Position numbers and translations under genes: made by a program. This document shows positions 1 through 5,342 of a DNA stretch of 5,357 nucleotides, one piece after another. Position 1 is the stretch's first letter. Every line of letters begins with the position of its first letter. Origin of the DNA: Burkholderiales bacterium (GTDB lineage: Bacteria; Pseudomonadota; Gammaproteobacteria; Burkholderiales; Burkholderiaceae); assembly GCA_947372535.1 (NCBI GenBank), contig CANBUA010000296.1:1-5357 (forward strand), written 5' to 3'. The notes below the pieces were generated by a model that was not told the origin of the DNA, ran no database searches, and was given only the letters and a program-made list of their open reading frames with translations.

Positions 1-21
1 GCAATCTCCATCCAGCCCTGA
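1..21 (+). CDS. Possible 3' end of an upstream gene (partial)
   Basis: Reading from base 1, six codons (A-I-S-I-Q-P) run to a TGA at 19-21, which ends 9 bases before the galE start. That is a natural place for an upstream same-strand gene of the same operon to stop. The fragment is far too short to identify, and another reading frame stays open just as far, so this is only an inference from position. The TGA also overlaps the bases that serve as the galE ribosome binding site. Confidence 0.25.
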   Translation, partial: AISIQP

Positions 22-23
22 GG
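20..23 (+). promoter_or_regulatory. Ribosome binding site of galE
   Basis: GAGG lies 7 bases upstream of the GTG at 31. It supports GTG as the true start, since no ATG lies near the N-terminus of the conserved domain. Confidence 0.6.
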
Positions 24-30
24 CGCCACC

Positions 31-1074
31 GTGGTAACTCCTGGCAAGTGCATTTTGTTGACCGGCGCGACCGGCTACATTGCCTCCCATACTTGGCTGG
101 CCCTTGAGTCCGCGGGTTTTTCGGTGATTGGCCTCGATTCGTTGGTCAACAGCTCCCCCAAGGTCTTGGATCGCCTGACCGAACTCACTGGCGGAAAACC
201 GCATTTCATCAAAGGCGATGTGCGTGATGCCGCCGCGCTTGACGAATGCTTCCATCTGGCTCAGCGCGAACTGGGCGGCATCACCGCCGTGGTGCACTTC
301 GCTGCGCTCAAGGCAGTCGGTGAATCGGTTGATCGCCCGCTGGACTACTTCGACAACAACCTCGGTGGCCTCGTTTCCGTCTGTCAGGCGATGGACCGCC
401 ACGGCGTGCGCAACATCGTGTTCAGCTCATCGGCCACGGTCTATGGCAAGCCTGACCGTCTACCGATCACCGAAGGCGCAAGTTTGCGGGCGACCAACCC
501 CTACGGCCAGACCAAGCTGATGGGTGAAGAAATCCTGCGGGAGCTCGAGCGGTGCAACCCGGCCTGGCGCGTGGGCTGCCTTCGCTACTTCAACCCCGTG
601 GGCGCCCATGAGAGCGGCTGCATTGGCGAAGATCCGCGCGGCACGCCCAACAACCTGATGCCCTATGTGGCCCAGGTCGCGGTCGGCAAACGTCAGCACC
701 TCAATGTGTTCGGCCAAGATTACGACACGCCGGATGGCACCGGTGTGCGCGACTACATCCACGTGTGCGATCTGGCAGAAGGGCATGTGGCGGCTTTGCG
801 CTACCTGTTCGAACGTGATCGCTCGATCACCGTGAACCTGGGCACCGGCCAAGGTTACAGCGTGGTCGAAGTGGCGCAGGCCTATGAGCGCGCCTCGGGC
901 CGTCAAGTGCCGCTGGTGTTCGCGCCGCGACGGGCCGGTGACATCGATTCTTGCTACGCTGATCCTGCCGTGGCTGCGGCTGAACTGGGTTGGCGGGCCA
1001 CGCGAGATTTGGATCAAATGTGCGCCGATTCCTGGCGCTGGCAGTCGCTCAACCCTGGCGGGTTCGAGGGCTGA
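31..1074 (+). CDS. galE: UDP-glucose 4-epimerase (GalE)
   Basis: Cytoplasmic NAD-dependent epimerase of the extended short-chain dehydrogenase family. It interconverts UDP-glucose and UDP-galactose for the Leloir pathway and surface polysaccharides. The protein has 347 residues (E. coli GalE has 338) and starts at GTG, supported by GAGG 7 bases upstream. Visible motifs are the Rossmann nucleotide-binding loop TGATGYIASH at 11-20, the SSSATVYG block at 132-139 with catalytic Ser134, and NPYGQTK at 156-162 with the Tyr158/Lys162 catalytic pair. RYFNPVGAHESG (185-196), NNLMPYVAQVAVG (207-219) and DGTGVRDYIHVCDLAEGH (235-252) are classic GalE signatures, so the assignment is firm. Two details stand out. 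The third glycine of the GxxGxxG loop is Ala18. The position matching the E. coli Tyr299 gatekeeper is Cys308 (GDIDSCYADP), as in human GALE, which suggests it may also accept UDP-GlcNAc/UDP-GalNAc. The neighbouring manC fits a nucleotide-sugar supply role. Confidence 0.96.
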   Translation: MVTPGKCILLTGATGYIASHTWLALESAGFSVIGLDSLVNSSPKVLDRLTELTGGKPHFIKGDVRDAAALDECFHLAQRELGGITAVVHFAALKAVGESVDRPLDYFDNNLGGLVSVCQAMDRHGVRNIVFSSSATVYGKPDRLPITEGASLRATNPYGQTKLMGEEILRELERCNPAWRVGCLRYFNPVGAHESGCIGEDPRGTPNNLMPYVAQVAVGKRQHLNVFGQDYDTPDGTGVRDYIHVCDLAEGHVAALRYLFERDRSITVNLGTGQGYSVVEVAQAYERASGRQVPLVFAPRRAGDIDSCYADPAVAAAELGWRATRDLDQMCADSWRWQSLNPGGFEG

Positions 1075-1091
1075 TCGAATCAATTTTTTTT
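1061..1091 (+). terminator. Candidate intrinsic terminator overlapping the galE stop
   Basis: Bases 1061-1067 (GGTTCGA) pair with 1075-1081 (TCGAATC) in a 7-bp stem with one G-T wobble and a 7-base loop that contains the galE TGA. Two A's follow, then eight T's at 1084-1091. This is the layout of a Rho-independent terminator, but only three of the seven pairs are G-C, so it may be leaky. A competing hairpin (CTCAACCC-TGGC-GGGTTCGAG, 1048-1068, one bulged base) shares its left arm and could act as an alternative fold. Termination here would separate galE from manC, but I see no good promoter in the 46-base gap, which argues for partial read-through. Confidence 0.4.
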
Positions 1092-1105
1092 GTGCATCGT
1101 CGAAT

Positions 1106-1110
1106 GAAAG
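1106..1110 (+). promoter_or_regulatory. Weak ribosome binding site of manC
   Basis: GAAAG sits 10 bases before the ATG at 1121. An in-frame GTG at 1112 is only one base after it, which is too close, so ATG 1121 is preferred. The match is weak. Confidence 0.35.
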
Positions 1111-1120
1111 TGTGGTTGTC

Positions 1121-2578
1121 ATGAGCGCTTTGAACATCCTGCCCGTGATCATGGCCGGCGGCTCCGGCACACGGCTGTGGCCCTTGTCGCGGGCGCTGTA
1201 TCCCAAACAGTTCCTGGCGCTCAACGGTCCGCAAACCCTGTTTCAACAAGCGCATCTGCGGTTGATGGCATTGGGTGCCGATGACCTGACCGTGCAATTG
1301 CCTTGCGTCGTGGGCAATGAGGAGCACCGCTTCTTGGTGCTTGACCAGTTGCGTGAGCTCAAGGCCGAGCCTTCTTCCCTGCTGTTGGAGCCGGTGGGCC
1401 GCAACACCGCCCCGGCCGTGGCCCTGGCTGCGCTGCAAGCCACGGCTGATGGTCAGGACCCCATCCTGGTGGTCACACCTGCCGACCAGACCGTGACCCT
1501 GCCTGCGGCTTATACCGCGGCCCTGCAGACGGCCATCCGGGCCGCCGCGGCAGGCGACATCGTCATCTTGGGCATCACTCCCGATCGCCCCGAGACGGGC
1601 TTCGGCTACATCCGCGCCGGTGATGCCGCCGCCGATGGCGCGCACCTGGTGCAAGCCTTCGTCGAAAAGCCCAACCTGGCCACCGCTCAGGGCTACTTGG
1701 CTCAAGGCGGCTACTACTGGAACAGCGGCATGTTCGTCATGCGTGCCTCGCGCTGGCTGGCCGCGCTGGCCCATTTCCGACCCGACATCGCGCAAGGCAC
1801 CGAAGCCTCGTTCAAGGCCCGCAGCACCGACTCGGCCTTCGTTCGCCCGGGCAAGGCCGAGTTTTCGCAAGTGCCGTCCGAGTCGGTGGACTATGCCGTG
1901 ATGGAGCAATGCCCCAGCCACCCTGAGGCGGGCTTCACCGTGAAGATGGTGCCGCTGGATGCGGGCTGGTCGGACCTGGGCGCCTGGGATGCCGTCTGGC
2001 AGGTCAGCGCGCAAGACGACCAAGGCAATGCCTCCGAGGGCGATGCGCTGATCCAGAACAGTCGCAACACCTTTGTGCACAGCTCCAGCCGCCTGGTGGC
2101 CGCTGTTGGCCTGGACAATGTGGTGGTGATCGAGACACCGGACGCCGTGCTGGTGGCCGACCGCGCCAACAGCCAGGACGTCAAAAACGTGGTGAGCGCC
2201 TTGGCCAAACGTGAGCGCAGCGAAGGCACGCTGCACCGCCGGGTGCACCGGCCCTGGGGCTGGTACGACTCCATCGATTCGGGGCCGCGTTTCCAGGTCA
2301 AGCGCATCATGGTCAAGCCCAAAGCGTCTTTGAGCCTGCAAATGCACCACCACCGTGCCGAGCACTGGATCGTGGTCAGCGGCACGGCCGAGGTCACCAA
2401 CGGCGACAAGGTGCTGATGCTCTCGGAGAACCAGTCCACTTACATCCCACTGGGGACGGTGCACCGCCTGGTCAACCCCGGCACCATCCCGCTAGAGATC
2501 ATCGAGGTCCAGTCGGGTAGTTACCTGGGCGAAGACGACATCGTGCGATTCCAGGACAACTATGGGCGATCCAGTTGA
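1121..2578 (+). CDS. manC: Mannose-1-phosphate guanylyltransferase / mannose-6-phosphate isomerase (bifunctional, type II)
   Basis: Cytoplasmic bifunctional enzyme of the AlgA/XanB/CpsB family, 485 residues, a normal length. The C-terminal half converts fructose-6-P to mannose-6-P. The N-terminal half joins mannose-1-P and GTP to make GDP-mannose, a precursor for LPS, capsule or exopolysaccharide. The phosphomannomutase step must come from elsewhere. The nucleotidyltransferase domain shows GGSGTRLWPLSR (13-24), EPVGRNTAPA (90-99), TPADQ (119-123), ETGFGYI (158-164), FVEKP (180-184), YYWNSGMF (198-205) and GWSDLGAW (282-289). The isomerase cupin shows RPWGWYDSID (377-386), QMHHHRAEHWIVVSGTAEV (407-425) with the metal-binding His/Glu residues, and YIPLGTVHRL (441-450). 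The open frame extends upstream to 884, but that part overlaps galE and the family motif begins right after ATG 1121. Its last 17 bases overlap the start of ybgC. The symbol is by family; algA, cpsB, xanB or pslB are used in other species. Confidence 0.95.
   Translation: MSALNILPVIMAGGSGTRLWPLSRALYPKQFLALNGPQTLFQQAHLRLMALGADDLTVQLPCVVGNEEHRFLVLDQLRELKAEPSSLLLEPVGRNTAPAVALAALQATADGQDPILVVTPADQTVTLPAAYTAALQTAIRAAAAGDIVILGITPDRPETGFGYIRAGDAAADGAHLVQAFVEKPNLATAQGYLAQGGYYWNSGMFVMRASRWLAALAHFRPDIAQGTEASFKARSTDSAFVRPGKAEFSQVPSESVDYAVMEQCPSHPEAGFTVKMVPLDAGWSDLGAWDAVWQVSAQDDQGNASEGDALIQNSRNTFVHSSSRLVAAVGLDNVVVIETPDAVLVADRANSQDVKNVVSALAKRERSEGTLHRRVHRPWGWYDSIDSGPRFQVKRIMVKPKASLSLQMHHHRAEHWIVVSGTAEVTNGDKVLMLSENQSTYIPLGTVHRLVNPGTIPLEIIEVQSGSYLGEDDIVRFQDNYGRSS
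2553..2556 (+). promoter_or_regulatory. Ribosome binding site of ybgC, inside manC
   Basis: AGGA lies 5 bases before ATG 2562, within the manC coding sequence. It supports an overlapping start and allows ribosomes finishing manC to reinitiate. Confidence 0.5.
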
Positions 2579-3038
2579 TGGTGGTGCGTCTGGCCCGGCG
2601 GTTCATTTCCGCTGGCCGGTCCGCGTTTACTGGGAAGACACCGACGCCGGTGGCATCGTCTTCTACGCCAATTACCTGAAGTTCTTCGAGCGGGCGCGCA
2701 CCGAGTGGCTGCGTGGCCTGGCCCCGAGTCAAGAGGCCTTGCGCCATGCCGGCCTGGGCATGTTCGTGGTCAGTGACACGTCCGTGCGCTACCGCAGCCC
2801 GGCTCGCCTGGACGATGAACTCAGCATCACCGTGTGCCTGTCGCAACTGGGTCATGCCAGCTTGACCGTGATGCAACAGGCCTGGTGCGGTGAGCGCCTG
2901 CTGGCCGATGGCAAAGTTCGCATCGGCTGGGTGCAGCCGCAGCCAGGCGGTTTGTTCAAGCCCGCACGTTTACCGACTGAAATATTGGCGTGCCTGCCCA
3001 GGCCGCGCAATGACGCACAATCGGGCCAGAGCGCCTGA
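2562..3038 (+). CDS. ybgC: Tol-Pal-associated acyl-CoA thioesterase YbgC (hotdog fold)
   Basis: Cytoplasmic thioesterase of the 4-hydroxybenzoyl-CoA thioesterase family. It hydrolyses acyl-CoA thioesters and is commonly encoded at the front of tol-pal clusters. It has been linked to phospholipid metabolism, but its exact role with Tol is unsettled. The protein has 158 residues; E. coli YbgC is about 134, the difference being a 16-residue N-terminal lead and a longer C-terminal tail (about 131-158). The active-site signature runs through FRWPVRVYWEDTDAGG (16-31) and FYANYLKFFERARTEWLR (34-51), very close to E. coli YbgC; Asp28 is the likely catalytic aspartate. YRSPARLDD (77-85) is also conserved. 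ATG 2562 is the only start codon in frame before the conserved domain. The gene overlaps manC by 17 bases in a different frame and precedes tolQ by 43 bases. Confidence 0.94.
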   Translation: MGDPVDGGASGPAVHFRWPVRVYWEDTDAGGIVFYANYLKFFERARTEWLRGLAPSQEALRHAGLGMFVVSDTSVRYRSPARLDDELSITVCLSQLGHASLTVMQQAWCGERLLADGKVRIGWVQPQPGGLFKPARLPTEILACLPRPRNDAQSGQSA

Positions 3039-3043
3039 GTGAG

Positions 3044-3059
3044 GGCGCCCCCAGGTGCC
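3044..3059 (+). other. GC-rich hairpin between ybgC and tolQ
   Basis: GGCGCC (3044-3049) can pair with GGTGCC (3054-3059), with one G-U wobble and a four-base CCCA loop. No T-run follows, so it is not an intrinsic terminator. It sits just upstream of the tolQ ribosome binding site and could affect mRNA processing or stability. The biological role is inferred. Confidence 0.35.
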
Positions 3060-3066
3060 GTGTCCC

Positions 3067-3072
3067 GAAAGA
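3067..3072 (+). promoter_or_regulatory. Ribosome binding site of tolQ
   Basis: GAAAGA lies 9 bases before ATG 3082. It favours this start over the in-frame GTG at 3055, which lies inside the hairpin. Confidence 0.45.
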
Positions 3073-3081
3073 CTCAAACAG

Positions 3082-3801
3082 ATGAACCAAGACTTGTCCA
3101 TCCTCCAGTTGGTGATGCATGCCAGCGTGGTCGTTCAAATGGTGCTGGCGCTGCTGGTCGTTGTTTCCCTGGCGAGCTGGACCATCATCTTCGCCAAGGC
3201 CATGGCTTTGCGCCGCGTCAAGGGCGACAACGATGAGTTCGACCGTGAATTCTGGGCCGGCCGCACCTTGCAGGAGCTCTACCAGGATGCCACCAAAGGT
3301 GATGGCCCGCCTTCGCCGCAAGAGCGCGTGTTTGCCGCCGGCATGCGCGAGTTCCTGAAGCTGCGCGACAAGAAGATCTCCGATGTGGGCGCCGTGCTCG
3401 AAGGCGCCCGCCGTGCCATGAAGGCCAGCTACCAGCGCGAATTGGATCAACTGGAATCGCGGCTCGATTTCCTGGGTTCGGTCGGTTCGGTCTCGCCCTA
3501 TGTGGGCCTGTTTGGCACCGTTTGGGGCATCATGCACGCCTTCACCGGCCTGTCCAACTTGCAACAGGTGACGCTGGCCACGGTCGCGCCCGGCATCGCC
3601 GAAGCCCTGGTGGCCACGGCCATCGGCTTGTTCGCAGCGATCCCTGCGGTGCTGGCCTATAACCGCTTTGCCCGTGACATCGACCGCGTGGCCATTCAGC
3701 TCGAGTCCTTCATCGAAGAGTTCTCCAACATCCTGGCGCGCAATGTGATGCTCACGCCAAGTGGTGGCGAGGCACCTCGCGTCGGCGGCGCCCAGCGCTG
3801 A
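3082..3801 (+). CDS. tolQ: Tol-Pal system proton channel subunit TolQ
   Basis: Inner-membrane protein of the MotA/TolQ/ExbB family, 239 residues. With TolR it forms the proton-driven motor that energises TolA, supporting outer-membrane constriction at division and envelope integrity. Three membrane segments are visible: about 11-37, 130-156 and 165-195, with a large cytoplasmic loop between the first two. The signature SPYVGLFGTVWGIMHAF (138-154) and VAPGIAEALVATAIGLFAA (168-186) are textbook. Thr146 and Thr179 match the pore threonines of E. coli TolQ (Thr145, Thr178). The start is set at ATG 3082 because TolQ proteins of this group begin MNQDLSI and a GAAAGA site precedes it; an in-frame GTG at 3055 would add nine residues that do not look like TolQ. 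The tolQRA order separates it from ExbB and MotA. Confidence 0.96.
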   Translation: MNQDLSILQLVMHASVVVQMVLALLVVVSLASWTIIFAKAMALRRVKGDNDEFDREFWAGRTLQELYQDATKGDGPPSPQERVFAAGMREFLKLRDKKISDVGAVLEGARRAMKASYQRELDQLESRLDFLGSVGSVSPYVGLFGTVWGIMHAFTGLSNLQQVTLATVAPGIAEALVATAIGLFAAIPAVLAYNRFARDIDRVAIQLESFIEEFSNILARNVMLTPSGGEAPRVGGAQR

Positions 3802-3817
3802 TCGACCGACCACGGAC

Positions 3818-3822
3818 AAGGA
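3818..3822 (+). promoter_or_regulatory. Ribosome binding site of tolR
   Basis: AAGGA lies 7 bases before ATG 3830. It fixes that start over an in-frame GTG at 3761 inside tolQ. Confidence 0.65.
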
Positions 3823-3829
3823 CCGGCTC

Positions 3830-4273
3830 ATGGCGCAACTCAATGCACGTGGTGGCGGACGTCGTCGCCGCACCCAAAACGAAATCAACATGGTGCCGTT
3901 CATCGACGTCATGCTGGTGCTGCTGATCATTTTCATGGTCAGCGCTCCTTTGTTGCCCACTGGCGTCGTGGATTTGCCCAGCATGGGGGGTGCCAAGAAA
4001 GCGCCGGACAAGGTGATCGAAGTCGTGCTTGAAGCAGAGGACCGGATGTCCCTGCGCATCAATGCCAAGGATGCTGGCTCGATCAGGCTCGACGATCTGA
4101 TTGCGCGCGTGCGCGACGAACAATTGGCAGTCGCCGGCGGAGCTGGCAATGTGCCCGTGATCATCAGCGCGCGCAAGGACATCCGCTATGAAGCGGTGGT
4201 CAAGGTCATGGACGCCTTGCAAAAAGGCGATGTGAAGCGCGTGGGCCTGAGCGTGCGCACCAGCGGATCCTGA
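3830..4273 (+). CDS. tolR: Tol-Pal system protein TolR (ExbD/TolR family)
   Basis: Bitopic inner-membrane partner of TolQ, 147 residues (E. coli TolR has 142). A short Arg-rich cytoplasmic stretch (RGGGRRRR, 7-14) precedes NEINMVPFIDVMLVLLIIFMV (split 17-26 and 27-37), where Asp26 is the membrane aspartate that carries protons, equivalent to E. coli Asp23. One transmembrane helix covers about 22-42. The rest is the periplasmic domain, with VVDLP (46-50) and VPVIISARKDIRYEAVVKVMD (begins 108) as recognisable family stretches. The AAGGA site sets ATG 3830; a longer frame from GTG 3761 would run into tolQ. The gap is 28 bases from tolQ and 7 to tolA, consistent with one operon. TolR rather than ExbD is called from context. 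Confidence 0.95.
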   Translation: MAQLNARGGGRRRRTQNEINMVPFIDVMLVLLIIFMVSAPLLPTGVVDLPSMGGAKKAPDKVIEVVLEAEDRMSLRINAKDAGSIRLDDLIARVRDEQLAVAGGAGNVPVIISARKDIRYEAVVKVMDALQKGDVKRVGLSVRTSGS

Positions 4274-4280
4274 TGCTTTG

Positions 4281-5201
4281 ATGACGGCCGCCACGCAGCC
4301 CCTGGACATGCTTCGGCCGCGCCCGGCCGAGAGTTGGCGTCATGCGCTGTGGCTGGCGCTGGCCGCCCACGGGCTCTTGCTGCTCGCGCTGATGTTCAGC
4401 GTGCAGTGGCACACGGCGGTGCCGCCCACCGTGGAGGCTGAGATGTGGTCGGAAATCCCACGCGTGGCCCAGCCTGAGCGGGCACCACCGCCCCCTGCGC
4501 CAGCGCCTGAACCCGAGCCTGCACCAGCGCCGCCGCCTGCGCCCAAACCTGAGCCGGCGCCACCACCGCCTGCCGAACCGCCATCGCCATCGCCATCGCC
4601 AGCACCCAAGCCGGTGGAGATCCCCGTGCGCCAGGTGTCCAAGCCGCTGCCCAAACCCGCGCCCAAGCCGCCCAAGGTGGTCAAGCCCGAGCCCAGGCCG
4701 GAGCCCGCTCCAGCACCAGTTCCTGTCCCGTCGCCAGCGCCCAAGCCAGCCTCGAAACCACCGGCCAAGCCCGCACCAAAAAACGAGCCCAAAACCGAGG
4801 CCAAGGCTGAGGTCAAAGAGGCGGCGCCACCGGTCAAAGGGCCGACCAAGGAAGAGGTGGACCGCACCCGCAAGGCCAATCTCGACCGGATGATGAATGA
4901 CCTGTCACAGGACCCGTCGCACAGTTCTGGACCGAGCGCCAACTATTCGGGGCGGATCCGGGCACGCATCAAACCCAACATCGTTTTTTCGGAGACGAGC
5001 GGCAATCCTTTGACGATTGTGGAGGTGCGGTGTTCGCCCACGGGTCAGATCATCGGCCGCAAGGTATTGACGCCAAGCGGTGTGGAGGCTTGGGATGATG
5101 CTGTGCTGCGCGCCCTGGACCGCACCGAAGTGCTGCCCCTGGATGAGAAGGGCAAGGTCCCCTCAGTCCTGCTGCTGGAATTCAGGCCCAAGGATTTTTG
5201 A
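4281..5201 (+). CDS. tolA: Cell envelope integrity protein TolA, proline-rich form
   Basis: Inner-membrane-anchored periplasmic stalk that links the TolQ-TolR motor to TolB/Pal at the outer membrane, 306 residues. Domain I is a short cytoplasmic end plus one transmembrane helix (about 22-43) with the conserved His30 that contacts TolQR. Domain II (about 65-190) is proline-rich: residues 69-168 are about half proline in PAP, PEP and PKP patterns, where E. coli TolA has a long Lys/Ala helix. Domain III (about 222-306) is the TolA/TonB-like C-terminal domain; YSGRIRARIKPNIVF (222-236), SGVEAWDDAVLRALDRTE (266-283) and the final FRPKDF support the call. ATG 4281 follows tolR by 7 bases with only a weak GGAT site, so translation is probably coupled to tolR; a second ATG at 4308 is possible. 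The serine four residues before His30 is Ala26, and Cys251 is the only cysteine. Confidence 0.93.
   Translation: MTAATQPLDMLRPRPAESWRHALWLALAAHGLLLLALMFSVQWHTAVPPTVEAEMWSEIPRVAQPERAPPPPAPAPEPEPAPAPPPAPKPEPAPPPPAEPPSPSPSPAPKPVEIPVRQVSKPLPKPAPKPPKVVKPEPRPEPAPAPVPVPSPAPKPASKPPAKPAPKNEPKTEAKAEVKEAAPPVKGPTKEEVDRTRKANLDRMMNDLSQDPSHSSGPSANYSGRIRARIKPNIVFSETSGNPLTIVEVRCSPTGQIIGRKVLTPSGVEAWDDAVLRALDRTEVLPLDEKGKVPSVLLLEFRPKDF
4581..4601 (+). repeat. Hexanucleotide tandem repeat CCATCG (3.5 copies) in tolA
   Basis: Three perfect CCATCG units plus CCA encode Pro-Ser-Pro-Ser-Pro-Ser-Pro (101-107) in the TolA stalk. Each unit is exactly two codons, so gain or loss of copies would change stalk length without shifting the frame. 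Confidence 0.8.
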
Positions 5202-5268
5202 CTTCTAGAGAACGTCAGGAATTCACGACCACGGCGCGCATTTGCCCGGCCTTTCGGCATCATTTGCT

Positions 5269-5297
5269 CAGACTCTCCCAGCTGCCATTTTCATAAC
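5269..5297 (+). promoter_or_regulatory. Weak sigma70-like promoter candidate for the downstream gene
   Basis: CAGACT (5269-5274, three of six matches to the -35 consensus) and CATAAC (5292-5297, four of six matches to the -10 consensus) are 17 bases apart, which would give a leader of roughly 38 bases before ATG 5343. Matches of this quality occur by chance. The support is that the 141-base gap is the widest in the window and the -10 candidate lies inside an inverted repeat. Confidence 0.25.
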
Positions 5298-5303
5298 ATG
5301 GCA
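5283..5303. promoter_or_regulatory. Operator-like inverted repeat TGCCAT-N9-ATGGCA
   Basis: A perfect 6-bp inverted repeat with a 9-base spacer spans 21 bases in the gap between tolA and the next start codon. The arm-to-arm spacing of about one and a half helical turns suits a dimeric regulator, or the repeat could form an RNA hairpin. No T-run follows, so it is not an intrinsic terminator. A protein partner cannot be named. Confidence 0.35.
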
Positions 5304-5331
5304 CATCATCAGGGGGCATGAGCGCTCCCAC

Positions 5332-5337
5332 AAGGAG
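5332..5337 (+). promoter_or_regulatory. Strong ribosome binding site of the last, partial gene
   Basis: AAGGAG lies 5 bases before ATG 5343, the best Shine-Dalgarno match in the window. It argues that a real gene starts there. Confidence 0.65.
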
Positions 5338-5342
5338 TGTCC

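Noticed and set aside
884..1120. N-terminal extension of manC from an upstream in-frame start
   Set aside because: It would overlap about 190 bases of galE and has no homology-like character; the family motif begins right after ATG 1121.
460..1224. Minus-strand open frame of 254 codons opposite galE and the manC start
   Set aside because: It is a shadow of galE codon bias and has no family motif.
1049..2464. Long minus-strand open frame of 471 codons opposite manC
   Set aside because: It is antisense to a gene with unmistakable family motifs. Its translation is rich in His, Gly, Arg and Gln with no domain, the usual mirror of GC-rich codon bias.
3055..3081. Alternative GTG start for tolQ
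   Set aside because: It adds nine residues unlike TolQ and lies inside a hairpin; ATG 3082 has GAAAGA 9 bases upstream.
3761..3829. Alternative GTG start for tolR inside tolQ
   Set aside because: ATG 3830 has a clear AAGGA at good spacing and gives the normal TolR length.
2956..4182. Minus-strand open frame of 408 codons opposite ybgC, tolQ and tolR
   Set aside because: It spans three real genes and their gaps on the other strand and shows no recognisable domain.
4340..4942. Minus-strand Gly/Ala-rich open frame opposite tolA
   Set aside because: The glycine-rich repeats are just the complement of the proline codons of the TolA stalk.
5200..5216. Small hairpin directly at the tolA stop
   Set aside because: It is a six-pair stem with a bulge and an AT-rich core, with no downstream T-run; too weak to assign a role.
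5177..5225. Two copies of GGAATTCA, 41 bases apart, at the tolA end
   Set aside because: They are 8-base matches, one of them within coding sequence, with no further similarity around them; most likely chance.
5243..5259. Hairpin after tolA as an intrinsic terminator
   Set aside because: The stem has a bulge and only five pairs, and no T-run follows, so it does not meet the pattern.
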